64,000 nucleotides of DNA from contig JACJDG010000003.1 of NCBI GenBank assembly GCA_016432725.1, forward strand, positions 3,286,001-3,350,000, written 5' to 3'. Both the position numbers and the translations under genes were made by a program. Under the pieces are notes generated by a model. It saw nothing but the letters and a program-made list of their open reading frames with translations. It had not been told where the DNA came from and did no database searches. This DNA comes from Streptomyces sp. DHE7-1 (GTDB taxonomy: Bacteria > Actinomycetota > Actinomycetes > Streptomycetales > Streptomycetaceae). This document shows, one piece after another, positions 26,704 to 35,186 of this stretch; the stretch's first letter is position 1, and each line of letters opens with the position of its first letter.

Positions 26704-28229
26704 ACGGCGGCCCCGCTCTGCCGTCCCGCCACCGGACCGGACTCGGCGGCCAGGGCGCCGGGCCGCCGGACGACCTCGTACTCGGCCAGGTCCACCCGCC
26801 GGGTCGCGCGCCGGAACTCCGCCGTCGTACCGGGCCAGATGGTGGTGTTGCGGCCGCTCGGGTCGAGGTACCAGCTCGTGCAGCCGCCGGTGTTCCACAC
26901 GGTCCGCTTCATCCGCTCCTGGACCTCGTGGTTCCAGGCGTCGACGGCCGCGGGCCGCGCGTCCAGGGCGGTACGCCCTCCGAGCACGTCGAGCTGGCGC
27001 AGGTAGTCGGCCATGTAGTTGAGCTGGGACTCGATCATGAGGATCATCGAGGAGTTGCCGAGGCCGGTGTTGGGCCCAATGATCGTCATCCAGTTCGGGA
27101 ACCCGGCGGCCGAGGCGCCGCGCAGCGCCCGCATGCCGCCCTTCCAGGTCTCGGCGAGCGTCACGCCCTCGGCTCCGACCACCCGCTCGGCGATGGGCAT
27201 GTCCGTGACGTGGAAGCCCGTGCCGAAGATGATCGCGTCGACCTCCGCCTCGCTGCCGTCGGCCGCGACGACGGTGGAGCCGCGGATCTCGCTGAGCCCG
27301 CTCGCGACGACGTCCACGTTGGGCCGGGCCAGCGCCGGGTAGTACTCGCTGGACAGCAGGATCCGCTTGCAGCCGATGCGGTAGTCGGGGGTGAGCTTGG
27401 CGCGCAGCGCCGGGTCCTTCACCGCCCGGGCCATGTTGCGCTTGGCGAGCCGCTCGACCAGGCCGAGTTCGTCGGGGTGCTTGGTGAACGCCTGCACCTG
27501 GAGCTCCCGGATGCCCCACAGCAGCCCGCGCCTGAGCCGGGTGGTGAAGGGCAGCGCTTGGTGCAGCCGGCGTTCGGCCGCGCTGATGGCGCGGTCCATG
27601 CGCGGCATCACCCACGGCGGGGTGCGCTGGAAGAGGGTGAGCCGGCCGACCTGGCGCTGGATGGCGGGCACGATCTGGATGGCGGAGGCGCCGGTCCCGA
27701 CCATGGCGACCCGCTTGCCGCGCAGGTCGTAGTCGTGGTCCCAGCGGGCCGAGTGGAACACCTTGCCGGGGAAGGACTCGAGCCCGGGGATCTCGGGCGT
27801 CTTCGGGTCGGACAGCGGCCCGGTGGCGGAGACGACCACGTCGGCGGTGAGCGTGCCCCCCGCGGTCTCGATCTCCCACCGCAGCCGCTCGCCGTCCCAG
27901 CGCATCAGCTTCACCTCGGCGCCGAAGCGGATGTGCGGGCGCAGCCCGAAGACGTCGGTCACGTGCTCCAGATAGGCGCGGATGTGCTCCTGACCGGAGA
28001 AGGTGCGCGGCCAGTCGGGGTTGGGCGCGAAGGAGAAGGAGTACAGATGGGAGGGCACGTCGCAGGCGCACCCGGGGTAGCTGTTGTCCCGCCAGGTGCC
28101 GCCGACGCCGTCGGCCCGCTCCAGGACGACGAAGTCGGTGATCCCCTCGCGGCGCAGCCGCACCGCGGCCCCCAGCCCGCCGAACCCGGACCCGATCACC
28201 GCCACCCGTACATGCTCGTGCTCGGCCAT
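26700..28229 (-). CDS. Baeyer-Villiger-type flavin monooxygenase
   Basis: 509 residues: FAD motif GSGFGG at residues 13-18, the Baeyer-Villiger fingerprint FPGKVFHSARWD, and the NADP motif VGTGASAIQ. The start is the ATG at 28229, with GGAGG seven bases upstream. It inserts oxygen next to a ketone or oxygenates a heteroatom. First gene of a three-gene coupled operon (monooxygenase, hydrolase, SDR), an order that recalls mymA-lipR-sadH of Mycobacterium tuberculosis. Divergent from a MerR gene, which probably regulates it. Confidence 0.9.
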   Translation of the reverse strand: MAEHEHVRVAVIGSGFGGLGAAVRLRREGITDFVVLERADGVGGTWRDNSYPGCACDVPSHLYSFSFAPNPDWPRTFSGQEHIRAYLEHVTDVFGLRPHIRFGAEVKLMRWDGERLRWEIETAGGTLTADVVVSATGPLSDPKTPEIPGLESFPGKVFHSARWDHDYDLRGKRVAMVGTGASAIQIVPAIQRQVGRLTLFQRTPPWVMPRMDRAISAAERRLHQALPFTTRLRRGLLWGIRELQVQAFTKHPDELGLVERLAKRNMARAVKDPALRAKLTPDYRIGCKRILLSSEYYPALARPNVDVVASGLSEIRGSTVVAADGSEAEVDAIIFGTGFHVTDMPIAERVVGAEGVTLAETWKGGMRALRGASAAGFPNWMTIIGPNTGLGNSSMILMIESQLNYMADYLRQLDVLGGRTALDARPAAVDAWNHEVQERMKRTVWNTGGCTSWYLDPSGRNTTIWPGTTAEFRRATRRVDLAEYEVVRRPGALAAESGPVAGRQSGAAV

Positions 28230-28260
28230 CCCGAAGCCTCCACGCATCGCCTTGGACTCT

Positions 28261-28276
28261 GCCAGTGAACACTGGC
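28261..28276. promoter_or_regulatory. Perfect dyad upstream of the monooxygenase operon
   Basis: GCCAGTGAACACTGGC has seven-base arms around AA and lies 32 bases before the monooxygenase start codon, in its promoter region. Confidence 0.6.
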
Positions 28277-28333
28277 GCAATGGGACTGTAGAGCAGCGGC
28301 GTACCGAGCGGTAGGGGGTGAGAAAGGGAAAGT

Positions 28334-28344
28334 TACCGGCGGTA
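28334..28344. promoter_or_regulatory. Short dyad at the MerR promoter
   Basis: TACCG-G-CGGTA, next to a possible -10 TAGGCT that lies six bases before the MerR GTG. It could be an autoregulatory site. Confidence 0.35.
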
Positions 28345-28361
28345 CAACATAGGCTGCGACC

Positions 28362-29039
28362 GTGACGGACGACGGCGGACACGAGGTCGGGCAGGACGGC
28401 GGGGCACGCGAGTACCGCATGGAGGAACTGGCCCGCCTGGCCGGCATCACCGTGCGCACGCTGCGCTTCTACCGCGAACGCAAACTGATCCCGCCACCCC
28501 GCCGGGAGGGCCGCATCGCCTGGTACGACGACCACCACCTGGCCCGGCTGCGCACCATCGCGGCGCTCCTGGAACGCGGCCACACCCTCACCGGCATCGC
28601 GGAACTCGCGGAGGCCCTCGACCAGGGCCGCGACGTCGCCGACCTGCTCGGCGTCGGCACCCCCACCGAGGAGGAGCCGGTCCGCCTCACCCCCGAGGAA
28701 CTCGCCGCCCGCTTCGAGGGCGAGGTCACCCCGGAGAACCTGGCCGCCGCCATGGACCTGGGCTACCTGGGCACCGACGGCGACGAGATCGTCCACATCA
28801 GCCGCCGCCTGCTGGACGTCTCCTCCGCCCTGGTCCGCGAGGGCATACCCCTGGCGGAGGTCCTGGCGGCCGGCGAACGCGTCCGCGAACACGCCGACGC
28901 CCTGGCCGCCCTCTTCACCGACATGATCCTCCGCCACGCCCCCGAGGAGGACCTCCACCGCCTGCGCCCCCTGGCCCGCAGCGTCGTGGAGGCGGAACTC
29001 TCACTGGCCCTCGACCGGCGGATCAGCAAGCGGGGCTGA
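28362..29039 (+). CDS. MerR-family regulator
   Basis: 225 residues: an N-terminal MerR helix-turn-helix (YRMEELARLAGITVRTLRFY, then RKLIPPPRREGRIAWYDDHH) and a helical C-terminal region without metal-binding cysteines. The GTG start lacks a ribosome-binding site, and TAGGCT lies six bases upstream, so a leaderless mRNA is possible. Divergent from the monooxygenase operon with about 130 bases between, hence the likely activator of that operon in response to a hydrophobic ligand. Confidence 0.87.
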   Translation: MTDDGGHEVGQDGGAREYRMEELARLAGITVRTLRFYRERKLIPPPRREGRIAWYDDHHLARLRTIAALLERGHTLTGIAELAEALDQGRDVADLLGVGTPTEEEPVRLTPEELAARFEGEVTPENLAAAMDLGYLGTDGDEIVHISRRLLDVSSALVREGIPLAEVLAAGERVREHADALAALFTDMILRHAPEEDLHRLRPLARSVVEAELSLALDRRISKRG

Positions 29040-29066
29040 GCCGGCCGTCAGGGACCGTCAGCCCCG

Positions 29067-29879
29067 TCAGGAGCCCTGGAGGTCGTACACGACGGTCACG
29101 GGCGCGTGGTCGCTCCACCGCTCGGCGTGGGTCGCCGCGCGCTCGACGAGCCCCTTGACCGCCCGGTCCGCGAGCCCCCGCGTGGCCAGGTGGTAGTCGA
29201 TCCGCCATCCGGTGTCGTTCTCGAAGGCCCGCCCCCGGTACGACCACCAGGTGTACGGACCCTCCGCGTCCGGGTGCAGGGCGCGTACGACGTCCACGTA
29301 GCCGCCGTCCTCGGCGGTGAGGACCCGGGTGAGCCAGTCCCGCTCCTCGGGGAGGAAGCCCGAGTTCCTGGTGTTGCCGCGCCAGTTCTTCAGGTCGGCC
29401 CGCTGGTGGGCGATGTTCCAGTCGCCGCAGACCACCACGTGCCGCCCGTCGGCGGCGGCCCGCTCGCGCAGCCCCTTGAGGTGGACCAGGAACTCGTCCA
29501 TGAACCGGACCTTCTCGTCCTGGCGCTCGGTGCCGACCTCGCCGGAGGGGAGGTAGAGGGAGGCGACGGTGACGCCGGGCAGGTCGGCCTCCACGTAGCG
29601 CCCGCTGCCGTCGAACTCCTCCGAGCCGAAGCCGATACGGACACGGTCGGGTTCGCGGCGCGTGTACAGCGAGACACCCGCGCGGCCCTTGGCTGCGGCC
29701 GGGGCGTGCACGACGTGCCAGCCGTCGGGCTGCCGGACCTCCTCGGGAAGCTGGTGCGGCTCGGCGCGCACCTCCTGCAGGCAGACGACGTCCGCGGAGG
29801 TCCGGGCGAGCCACTCCACGAAGCCCTTCTTGGCGGCGGCCCGCAGTCCGTTCACATTCACCGAGGTCACAGTCAGCAC
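29067..29879 (-). CDS. xth: Exodeoxyribonuclease III (AP endonuclease)
   Basis: 270-residue endonuclease/exonuclease/phosphatase-family enzyme for abasic-site repair. Motifs: SVNVNGLRAA at the N-terminus, CLQEVRAEP (metal-binding Glu), GRAGVSLYTRR, GDWNIAHQRADLKNW (Asp/Asn catalytic pair) and WSDHAPVTVVYD (Asp-His). I use the GTG at 29879, just before LTVTSVNVNG; other GTG codons a few residues later are possible. Convergent with the MerR gene, divergent from the acetyltransferase. Confidence 0.9.
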   Translation of the reverse strand: MLTVTSVNVNGLRAAAKKGFVEWLARTSADVVCLQEVRAEPHQLPEEVRQPDGWHVVHAPAAAKGRAGVSLYTRREPDRVRIGFGSEEFDGSGRYVEADLPGVTVASLYLPSGEVGTERQDEKVRFMDEFLVHLKGLRERAAADGRHVVVCGDWNIAHQRADLKNWRGNTRNSGFLPEERDWLTRVLTAEDGGYVDVVRALHPDAEGPYTWWSYRGRAFENDTGWRIDYHLATRGLADRAVKGLVERAATHAERWSDHAPVTVVYDLQGS

Positions 29880-29946
29880 CCGGGCACGATACCGGCACAC
29901 TGGTCGAGGTCAGTTTTTCCCTATGCATAGAAGTACGATGCCCAGC

Positions 29947-30423
29947 ATGAATATACGTCGTGTCCGTTTCGACCACCCCGACGCCGTCAAGCTCAACGAC
30001 GTCGTCCAGGAGGAGTACCACCTGCGCTACGGCGACGGCGGCGACGCCACGGTGCTCGACGCCACCGACTTCGACCCGCCCCGGGGCGCGTACCTGATCG
30101 CGTACGACGAGCACGACCGGCCGGTCGCCACGGGCGGCTGGCGCAGCCAGGACAGCAACGGCGAGGGCAACGAGGACGGCGACGCCGAGCTCAAGCGCAT
30201 GTTCGTCGTCGAGGGGATGCGCGGCCTGGGCCTCGCCCGCCGCATCCTCGCGGCCCTGGAGGAGGACGCCCGCACGGCCGGCCGCGTCCGCATGGTCCTG
30301 GAGACGGGCACCAAGCAGCCGGAGGCTGTCGCCCTGTACGCGTCGAGCGGTTACGAGCCCTGCACCAAGTTCGGCTACTACCGCCACTACGAGGAGAGCC
30401 TCTGCTACGCGAAGCGGCTGTGA
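29947..30423 (+). CDS. GNAT-family N-acetyltransferase
   Basis: 158 residues with the acetyl-CoA loop around ELKRMFVVEGMRGLGLARRI (Q/R-x-x-G-x-G/A pattern) and a VLETGTKQPEAVALYASSGY segment typical of GNAT beta5-alpha4. The ATG at 29938, three codons earlier, is an alternative. The upstream region holds the palindrome CTATGCATAG. Substrate unknown. A strong hairpin follows the stop. Confidence 0.82.
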   Translation: MNIRRVRFDHPDAVKLNDVVQEEYHLRYGDGGDATVLDATDFDPPRGAYLIAYDEHDRPVATGGWRSQDSNGEGNEDGDAELKRMFVVEGMRGLGLARRILAALEEDARTAGRVRMVLETGTKQPEAVALYASSGYEPCTKFGYYRHYEESLCYAKRL

Positions 30424-30428
30424 ACACG

Positions 30429-30466
30429 ATGAAGCCCCAGTCGGCTTTCGCCGACTGGGGCTTCAT
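30429..30466. terminator. Bidirectional terminator between the GNAT gene and tRNA-Ala
   Basis: Perfect 17-base stem ATGAAGCCCCAGTCGGC / GCCGACTGGGGCTTCAT with a TTTC loop. It lies six bases after the GNAT stop and six bases beyond the tRNA 3' end, so it can serve both transcripts. Confidence 0.85.
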
Positions 30467-30472
30467 GCTGCG

Positions 30473-30546
30473 TGGACCTGAGGGGATTTGAACCCCTGGC
30501 CCCCTCGATGCGAACGAGGTGCGCTACCGGACTGCGCCACAGGCCC
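30473..30546 (-). tRNA. tRNA-Ala(CGC)
   Basis: Folds as a full cloverleaf of 74 bases without encoded CCA. Acceptor GGGCCTG pairs with CAGGTCC and includes the G3-U70 wobble that defines alanine tRNAs. Anticodon stem CCTCG/CGAGG, loop TTCGCAT, anticodon CGC, which reads GCG, a very frequent alanine codon in this genome. T arm AGGGG-TTCAAAT-CCCCT. Discriminator base A. Confidence 0.97.
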
Positions 30547-30639
30547 TTGCAACGAGTGAAACTCTAGCATCCCCGTCGGGGTGCTTGGAAATCCGTTCCC
30601 TGACTGGTCAGGGGCGGGCTTCCAGGGGCGTGCCGACCG

Positions 30640-31896
30640 TCACTCGTTGGCCGCGCGCGGGCGGTCGCCGTCCTCGTACTGGTCGAAGAGCGGGGTGCGT
30701 CCGCGTTCGCGCGTCCGGCGTGCGGAGGCCGTGCCGCGCGAGCGGGACCGGGCGGGCGGGACCGAGTCACCGCGGCCGTCGGCCGGCTCGCGCTCGGCGG
30801 CCTGCCGGTCCGCCTCGGCGTCGGGTGCGTGGCCGTCCTGCTCCGGGACGAGGGGGCCCGAGCGCGCCGAGCTCCAGGTGTCGGGCGCGCCGAGGTCGAC
30901 GTCGGAGGTGGCCCGGGGCGCGACGGGTGCGGTCACGTACGTGGGCAGCGGCACGGGTACCGGGTCCCAGCTGTCCCCGTGGCCGGGCCGGCGCTGCCGC
31001 TCGCGCTGCTGGTCGACCCACTCGGCGTGGTCGGTCTGCTCGACGAGGGCGCGGCGGTCGGCGGCGAGGGCGGACATGCCGGTGTCGGTCCCGGTCGCGG
31101 GCTCCTCGTCGGGTTCGCCGGCCGCCGGCTCCGCGTCGACGGACGCGCGCCGCCGGGGCTGGCGCTCGCGCAGGCTGCGGGCGGCGTCCTCGGCGCGGCG
31201 GCGGTCCATGTGGTAGGCGAACCGGCGGCGCTCCTGCGTGCGCAGGTACCCGATGTAGCCGCTGAGCATGAGCGCGGGTACGCCGGGTGCCCAGAGGAAG
31301 GCGAGGCCGCCGACGGCGGCGACGATGGCGCCCGCGGTGAAGGCGATGAAGAGCATCACGGTGGTGCGCCGGCGGCGCGCGAGCACCTTCGAGCGCCGGG
31401 CACGCGCTGCGGCCGCCTGGGCCGAGGCGCTGTTCCGCGGGGCGGGCACCCGGGCCTGCGCGGGCACGGGCACGGACCCGGTCGTGGACGCGGACTTCGG
31501 CGCGGGTGTGGATCTGGACGTGACGGGGGACGACTTGGGCGCCGGGATGCCGGGCTTCTCGGGCGCCGGTCCGGCCGGGGCCGCCTGCTCCGGTTCGACG
31601 TCGGCACGTACCTGACGGCGGGTCGGAGGCATGGCGAAGGACCGGACGTCCACCGAGTCGGTGACGGCGTCCGGTTCACCGGTGTCCGGCTCCCCCTCCT
31701 CGGCGGAGCGCGCCCGCAGGTCCTTGGCGTACCGGCGCTCCATGCCCGCCCGTCCGGACAGCAGCCGGATGGCGGTGCTGAAGCGTTCCGTCGGACGGGC
31801 CTCGTTCAGCTCGTCCTGCCTACGGAGCCACATCGGCACCAAGTAGGCGGCCCAGGCCCCGACGATGACTGCGTAGATGAGGCCGCTGCTGCTCAC
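30640..31896 (-). CDS. sepX: SepX/GlpR-type division membrane protein
   Basis: 418 residues: an N-terminal membrane helix (GLIYAVIVGAWAAYLVPMWL), a cytoplasmic stretch with ERFSTAIRLLSGR, a Pro/Ala-rich linker, a hydrophobic pair of helices around residues 182-222, then a long charged, disordered C-terminus. This layout and the opening sequence match SepX, the actinomycete membrane protein required for normal septation in Streptomyces, related to corynebacterial GlpR. GTG start at 31896. It is last in a leftward run from galU through moeA, moaC, mog and rimJ. The linkage to moeA supports the assignment. Confidence 0.8.
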   Translation of the reverse strand: MSSSGLIYAVIVGAWAAYLVPMWLRRQDELNEARPTERFSTAIRLLSGRAGMERRYAKDLRARSAEEGEPDTGEPDAVTDSVDVRSFAMPPTRRQVRADVEPEQAAPAGPAPEKPGIPAPKSSPVTSRSTPAPKSASTTGSVPVPAQARVPAPRNSASAQAAAARARRSKVLARRRRTTVMLFIAFTAGAIVAAVGGLAFLWAPGVPALMLSGYIGYLRTQERRRFAYHMDRRRAEDAARSLRERQPRRRASVDAEPAAGEPDEEPATGTDTGMSALAADRRALVEQTDHAEWVDQQRERQRRPGHGDSWDPVPVPLPTYVTAPVAPRATSDVDLGAPDTWSSARSGPLVPEQDGHAPDAEADRQAAEREPADGRGDSVPPARSRSRGTASARRTRERGRTPLFDQYEDGDRPRAANE

Positions 31897-32081
31897 GTCT
31901 CACACGGTAGAGGGGTTTGCGTGAGGCCATCCGCCAATTGGGCCGGTGTGTCGCACGATCCGGCTGATATTTCGAGCTTTTTTTGCGACCGATGCGATCA
32001 GTGGACCGCAGGAAGTCGCGAATTGAATGTGCCGAGACGGTCGCCGTGCGATCAATTTCGAACACATATTCCATTTCAGGG
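31897..32081. promoter_or_regulatory. Relatively AT-rich region upstream of sepX
   Basis: This 185-base gap has tracts such as gatatttcgagcttttttt and cacatattccatttc, far richer in A/T than its surroundings. It separates sepX from rimJ, so sepX probably has its own promoter here. I cannot assign a sigma factor. Confidence 0.45.
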
Positions 32082-32708
32082 TCAGGCGGGATTCCGGGGG
32101 GTGTTCTCCCGCCGCGCCCGCTCGGATCGTGCCCGCCGCCAGCGCGCGAGCAGACCGTCGGGCACCTCCTCCGCCGTGAGCGCGTAGACGAGATGGTCGC
32201 GCCAGGCCCCGTCGATGTGCAGATAACGCGGCCGCAGCCCCTCCTCGCGGAATCCGAGTTTCTCCACGACCCGGCGGCTGGGCCGGTTCTCGGGGCGAAT
32301 GCAGACCTCGACGCGGTGCAGACCGACGCTACGGAAACAGTGGTCGACCGCGAGCGCCACCGCCGTAGGCATCACCCCGCGCCCGGCCACCCCCTCGTCC
32401 ACCCAGTAGCCGACGTGACCCGAGCACATCGACCCCCAGGTGATCCCGGCGACCGTCAACTGCCCGACGAGCTGCCCCTGGTACTCGATGACGAACGGCA
32501 GCATCCGGCCCGCGTTGGCCTCGGACCTGAGGTGCCTGACCATCTGCCGGTAGGTCGGCCGGTGGGTGATCGGACCGCTGGGCGTGGGCGGCGGGATGGT
32601 CGCCTCCCAGGGGCGCAGCCAGTCGCGGTTGCGCCGGTTGACCTCGCGCCAGACCCGCTGGTCGCGCAGCTTTATCGGCCGGAGGACGACATCGCCGTCC
32701 GCCAGCAC
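32082..32708 (-). CDS. RimJ/RimL-type GNAT acetyltransferase
   Basis: 208 residues with VVLRPIKLRDQRVWREVNRR, GYWVDEGVAGRGVMPTAVAL (acetyl-CoA loop) and RVEVCIRPENRPSRRVVEKL, the blocks of ribosomal-protein-alanine acetyltransferases. It uses the GTG at 32708. In-frame codons before it read [10 protein letters not shown] without an ATG/GTG/TTG, and an out-of-frame GTG lies at 32739, so the true N-terminus may be about ten residues longer. Follows mog closely in the same direction. Confidence 0.83.
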   Translation of the reverse strand: MLADGDVVLRPIKLRDQRVWREVNRRNRDWLRPWEATIPPPTPSGPITHRPTYRQMVRHLRSEANAGRMLPFVIEYQGQLVGQLTVAGITWGSMCSGHVGYWVDEGVAGRGVMPTAVALAVDHCFRSVGLHRVEVCIRPENRPSRRVVEKLGFREEGLRPRYLHIDGAWRDHLVYALTAEEVPDGLLARWRRARSERARRENTPRNPA

Positions 32709-32728
32709 GACGGGCCAGGACGGGCTGT

Positions 32729-33244
32729 TCAGCTCGCACCCCCAGGGCCGGCCCCGGGTCTGGGGTGGTCGCCGCCGCGGATCTGGTCGACGGCGTGGAC
32801 CAGCAGCGGTTCCAGGACGGCGAGGCCGTCGCGCACCCCGCCGCTGGAGCCCGGCAGGTTGACGATCAGCGTCCCCCGCGCCACCCCGGCCAGTCCGCGG
32901 GAGAGCGCGGCGGTGGGCACCTTCTCCCGTCCGAACGCCCGGATCGCCTCGGCGATGCCCGGCACCTCCCGGTCGATCACCTGCCGGGTCGCCTCGGGCG
33001 TGCGGTCGGTGGGCGAGATGCCGGTGCCGCCGGTGGTGACCACCACGTCGTAACCGGCCGCCACGGCCTCCCGCAGCGCCTCCGCCACCGGATCCCCGTC
33101 GGGCACGACCCGCGGGCCGTCGACGGCGAACCCGAAGCCCGCGAGGCCCTCGGCGATCAGGGGGCCGCCCTTGTCCTCGTAGACCCCGGCGGCGGCCCGG
33201 TTGGAGGCGGTGACGACCAGCGCGCGGTACGGCCCGGCGCTCAT
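32729..33244 (-). CDS. mog: Molybdopterin adenylyltransferase (Mog/MoaB type)
   Basis: 171 residues. [40 protein letters not shown] (the MPT-binding TTGGTG motif) and [17 protein letters not shown] define the MoaB/Mog family, which adenylylates molybdopterin before metal insertion by MoeA. Its ATG overlaps the moaC stop (ATGA at 33241-33244). It sits between moaC and rimJ in the galU-sepX run. Confidence 0.9.
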   Translation of the reverse strand: MSAGPYRALVVTASNRAAAGVYEDKGGPLIAEGLAGFGFAVDGPRVVPDGDPVAEALREAVAAGYDVVVTTGGTGISPTDRTPEATRQVIDREVPGIAEAIRAFGREKVPTAALSRGLAGVARGTLIVNLPGSSGGVRDGLAVLEPLLVHAVDQIRGGDHPRPGAGPGGAS

Positions 33245-33752
33245 GCCCGGCTCCAGTCGCCCGACTTGCCGCCCGTCTTCTCCTCGACCCGTACGTCCGT
33301 GATGACCGCTCCCTTGTCGACCGCCTTGACCATGTCGATCACGGTGAGCGCGGCGACCGTCACCGCGGTGAGGGCCTCCATCTCGACGCCCGTGCGGTCC
33401 GTCGTCCTGACGGTGGCCTCGATCCGCACGGCGTCGTCCGCGACCGACAGGTCCAGTTTCACACCGGACACCGACAACGGGTGGCACAGCGGGATGAGGT
33501 CCGGGGTGCGCTTGGCGCCCATGATGCCCGCGATGCGCGCGGTGGCCAGGGCGTCGCCCTTGGGGACGCCCTCTCCGCGAAGCAGCTCGACCACCCGGGG
33601 TGACACCAGGACCCGGCCGCTCGCGCGAGCGGTGCGGGCGGTCACGTCCTTGCCGGACACGTCGACCATGCGGGCCGCGCCCGCCGCGTCGATGTGCGTC
33701 AGTCGGTCCTGTGCGGCGGCTCCGGGGTGTCCCCCCGGGATGGCTCAGTCAT
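33241..33752 (-). CDS. moaC: Cyclic pyranopterin monophosphate synthase MoaC, probable N-terminal frameshift
   Basis: MoaC makes cyclic pyranopterin monophosphate, the first molybdenum-cofactor intermediate. [34 protein letters not shown] and [19 protein letters not shown], with [13 protein letters not shown], are diagnostic. Upstream, the frame [14 protein letters not shown] belongs to the family N-terminus but has no start; an ATG at 33752 begins [13 protein letters not shown] in another frame. One missing base around 33711-33720 would join them to 170 residues, the usual length. If instead translation starts at the internal ATG at 33669, the product has 142 residues. Confidence 0.85.
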
Positions 33753-33863
33753 GCTGTGTGGCGCTCCCGGTCCGGGCCCGTGGCGGTGCGGTGCGCGGGC
33801 CTGCTGTGCGCGACACGGTACCGCCAAGCCGGGCCGGGCACCGGGCCAGGCCCCGGGGGCGGC

Positions 33864-35186
33864 TCAGCCGAGCAGCACGACCTCCACCTCGGTGCCCGGC
33901 TCGACGGACTCCACGTCCTCGGGGACGACGATCAGCGCGTCGGCGTGCGCCAGGGCCGCGACCAGGTGGGATCCGGCGCCGCCCACCGGGCGCACCGTGC
34001 CGTCGGCGTGGCTGCCGCGCAGGAACTGCCGTCGTCCCTTGGGCGAGCGCAGCGGCCCGTCCGCGGTCAGGGTGGCCCTGACGCGGGGCCGGTGGACGTC
34101 CTCCAGGCCCATCAGGGTGCGGATGGCGGGGCGGACGAACAGCTCGAAGGAGACGTACGACGAGACCGGGTTGCCGGGCAGGGCCAGCAGGGGGGTGTGG
34201 TCGGGGCCGATGGAGCCGAAGCCCTGGGGTTTTCCGGGCTGCATGGCGAGCTTGCGGAACTCCACCCCGCTGCCCGGCTCGTCCTCGTCCCCGGCGTACG
34301 ACAGCGCCTCCTTGACGACGTCGTACGCGCCGACGCTCACCCCGCCCGTGGTGACCATCAGGTCGGCGCGGACGAGCTGGTCCTCGATGGTGGTCCGGAG
34401 GATGTCGGCGTCGTCGGCGACGGCGCCGACCCGGTAGGCGATGGCGCCCGCGTCCCGGGCGGCCGCGGTGAGGGCGAAGCTGTTGGAGTCGTAGATCTGG
34501 CCGTTCGCCAGTGCCTCGCCGGGCTGGACGAGTTCGCTGCCCGTGGACATCACGACCACGCGCGGGCGCGGGCGCACCCGAACCGTGCCGCGGCCGACGG
34601 CGGCGAGCAGCGCGAGCTGCGGCGGGCCGAGGATTGTCCCGGCCTCCAGGGCCAGGTCGCCGGCCTTCACGTCGCTGCCCTTGGCCCGCACGTGCGCGCG
34701 TGCCTCGGCGGGGCGGTGCACGCGCACCTGCCCCTCGGCGCCCTCCGGTGCCAGGCTGCGCGACCGCATCCCGGTGACGGGCCCCTCGCCGAGCCCGCCG
34801 TCGGTCCATTCGACGGGTACGACGGCCTCGGCGCCGGGCGGCAGCGGTGCGCCGGTCATGATGCGGGCGGCCTGGCCGGGCCCGACCCGCACCGGCTCGC
34901 CCGCGCCCGCCGCGACGTCGCCGACGACCTCGAGGACGGCCGGGAACTCCTCACTTGCGCCCGCGATGTCCGCGACCCGTACCGCGTACCCGTCCATGGA
35001 GCTGTTGTCGAACGGCGGCAGAGAGACCGGAACCGTGACGTCCTCCACCAGGACGCAGCCCTGGGCTTCGAGCAGTTGCAGCTCGATGGGTTCGAGGGGG
35101 CGGACGCCGGCGAGGATGTCGTCCAGGTGGTCGTCCACCGACCACAGGTCGTCCGGGCCGGCGGGGCGGGTCGCGGCGCTGCTCAA
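33864..35186 (-). CDS. moeA: MoeA/gephyrin-like molybdopterin molybdenumtransferase
   Basis: 440 residues with PPFDNSSMDGYAVR, ARIMTGAPLPPGAEAVVPVE, VVVMSTGSELVQPGEAL, MVTTGGVSVGAYDVVKEAL and LPGNPVSSYVSFELFVRP, the MoeA signature blocks. It starts with TTG overlapping the galU stop (TTGA). It could act in cofactor synthesis with the adjacent mog and moaC. In corynebacteria a MoeA paralogue, Glp, binds FtsZ and the membrane receptor GlpR; the nearby sepX gene makes a similar second role plausible here. Sequence alone does not separate the two. Confidence 0.9.
   Translation of the reverse strand: MSSAATRPAGPDDLWSVDDHLDDILAGVRPLEPIELQLLEAQGCVLVEDVTVPVSLPPFDNSSMDGYAVRVADIAGASEEFPAVLEVVGDVAAGAGEPVRVGPGQAARIMTGAPLPPGAEAVVPVEWTDGGLGEGPVTGMRSRSLAPEGAEGQVRVHRPAEARAHVRAKGSDVKAGDLALEAGTILGPPQLALLAAVGRGTVRVRPRPRVVVMSTGSELVQPGEALANGQIYDSNSFALTAAARDAGAIAYRVGAVADDADILRTTIEDQLVRADLMVTTGGVSVGAYDVVKEALSYAGDEDEPGSGVEFRKLAMQPGKPQGFGSIGPDHTPLLALPGNPVSSYVSFELFVRPAIRTLMGLEDVHRPRVRATLTADGPLRSPKGRRQFLRGSHADGTVRPVGGAGSHLVAALAHADALIVVPEDVESVEPGTEVEVVLLG

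Noticed and set aside
25750..28272. An 840-residue frame suggesting a monooxygenase-hydrolase fusion
   Set aside because: Only the hydrolase part is coding in this frame; the monooxygenase is in another frame and ends with an overlapping stop.
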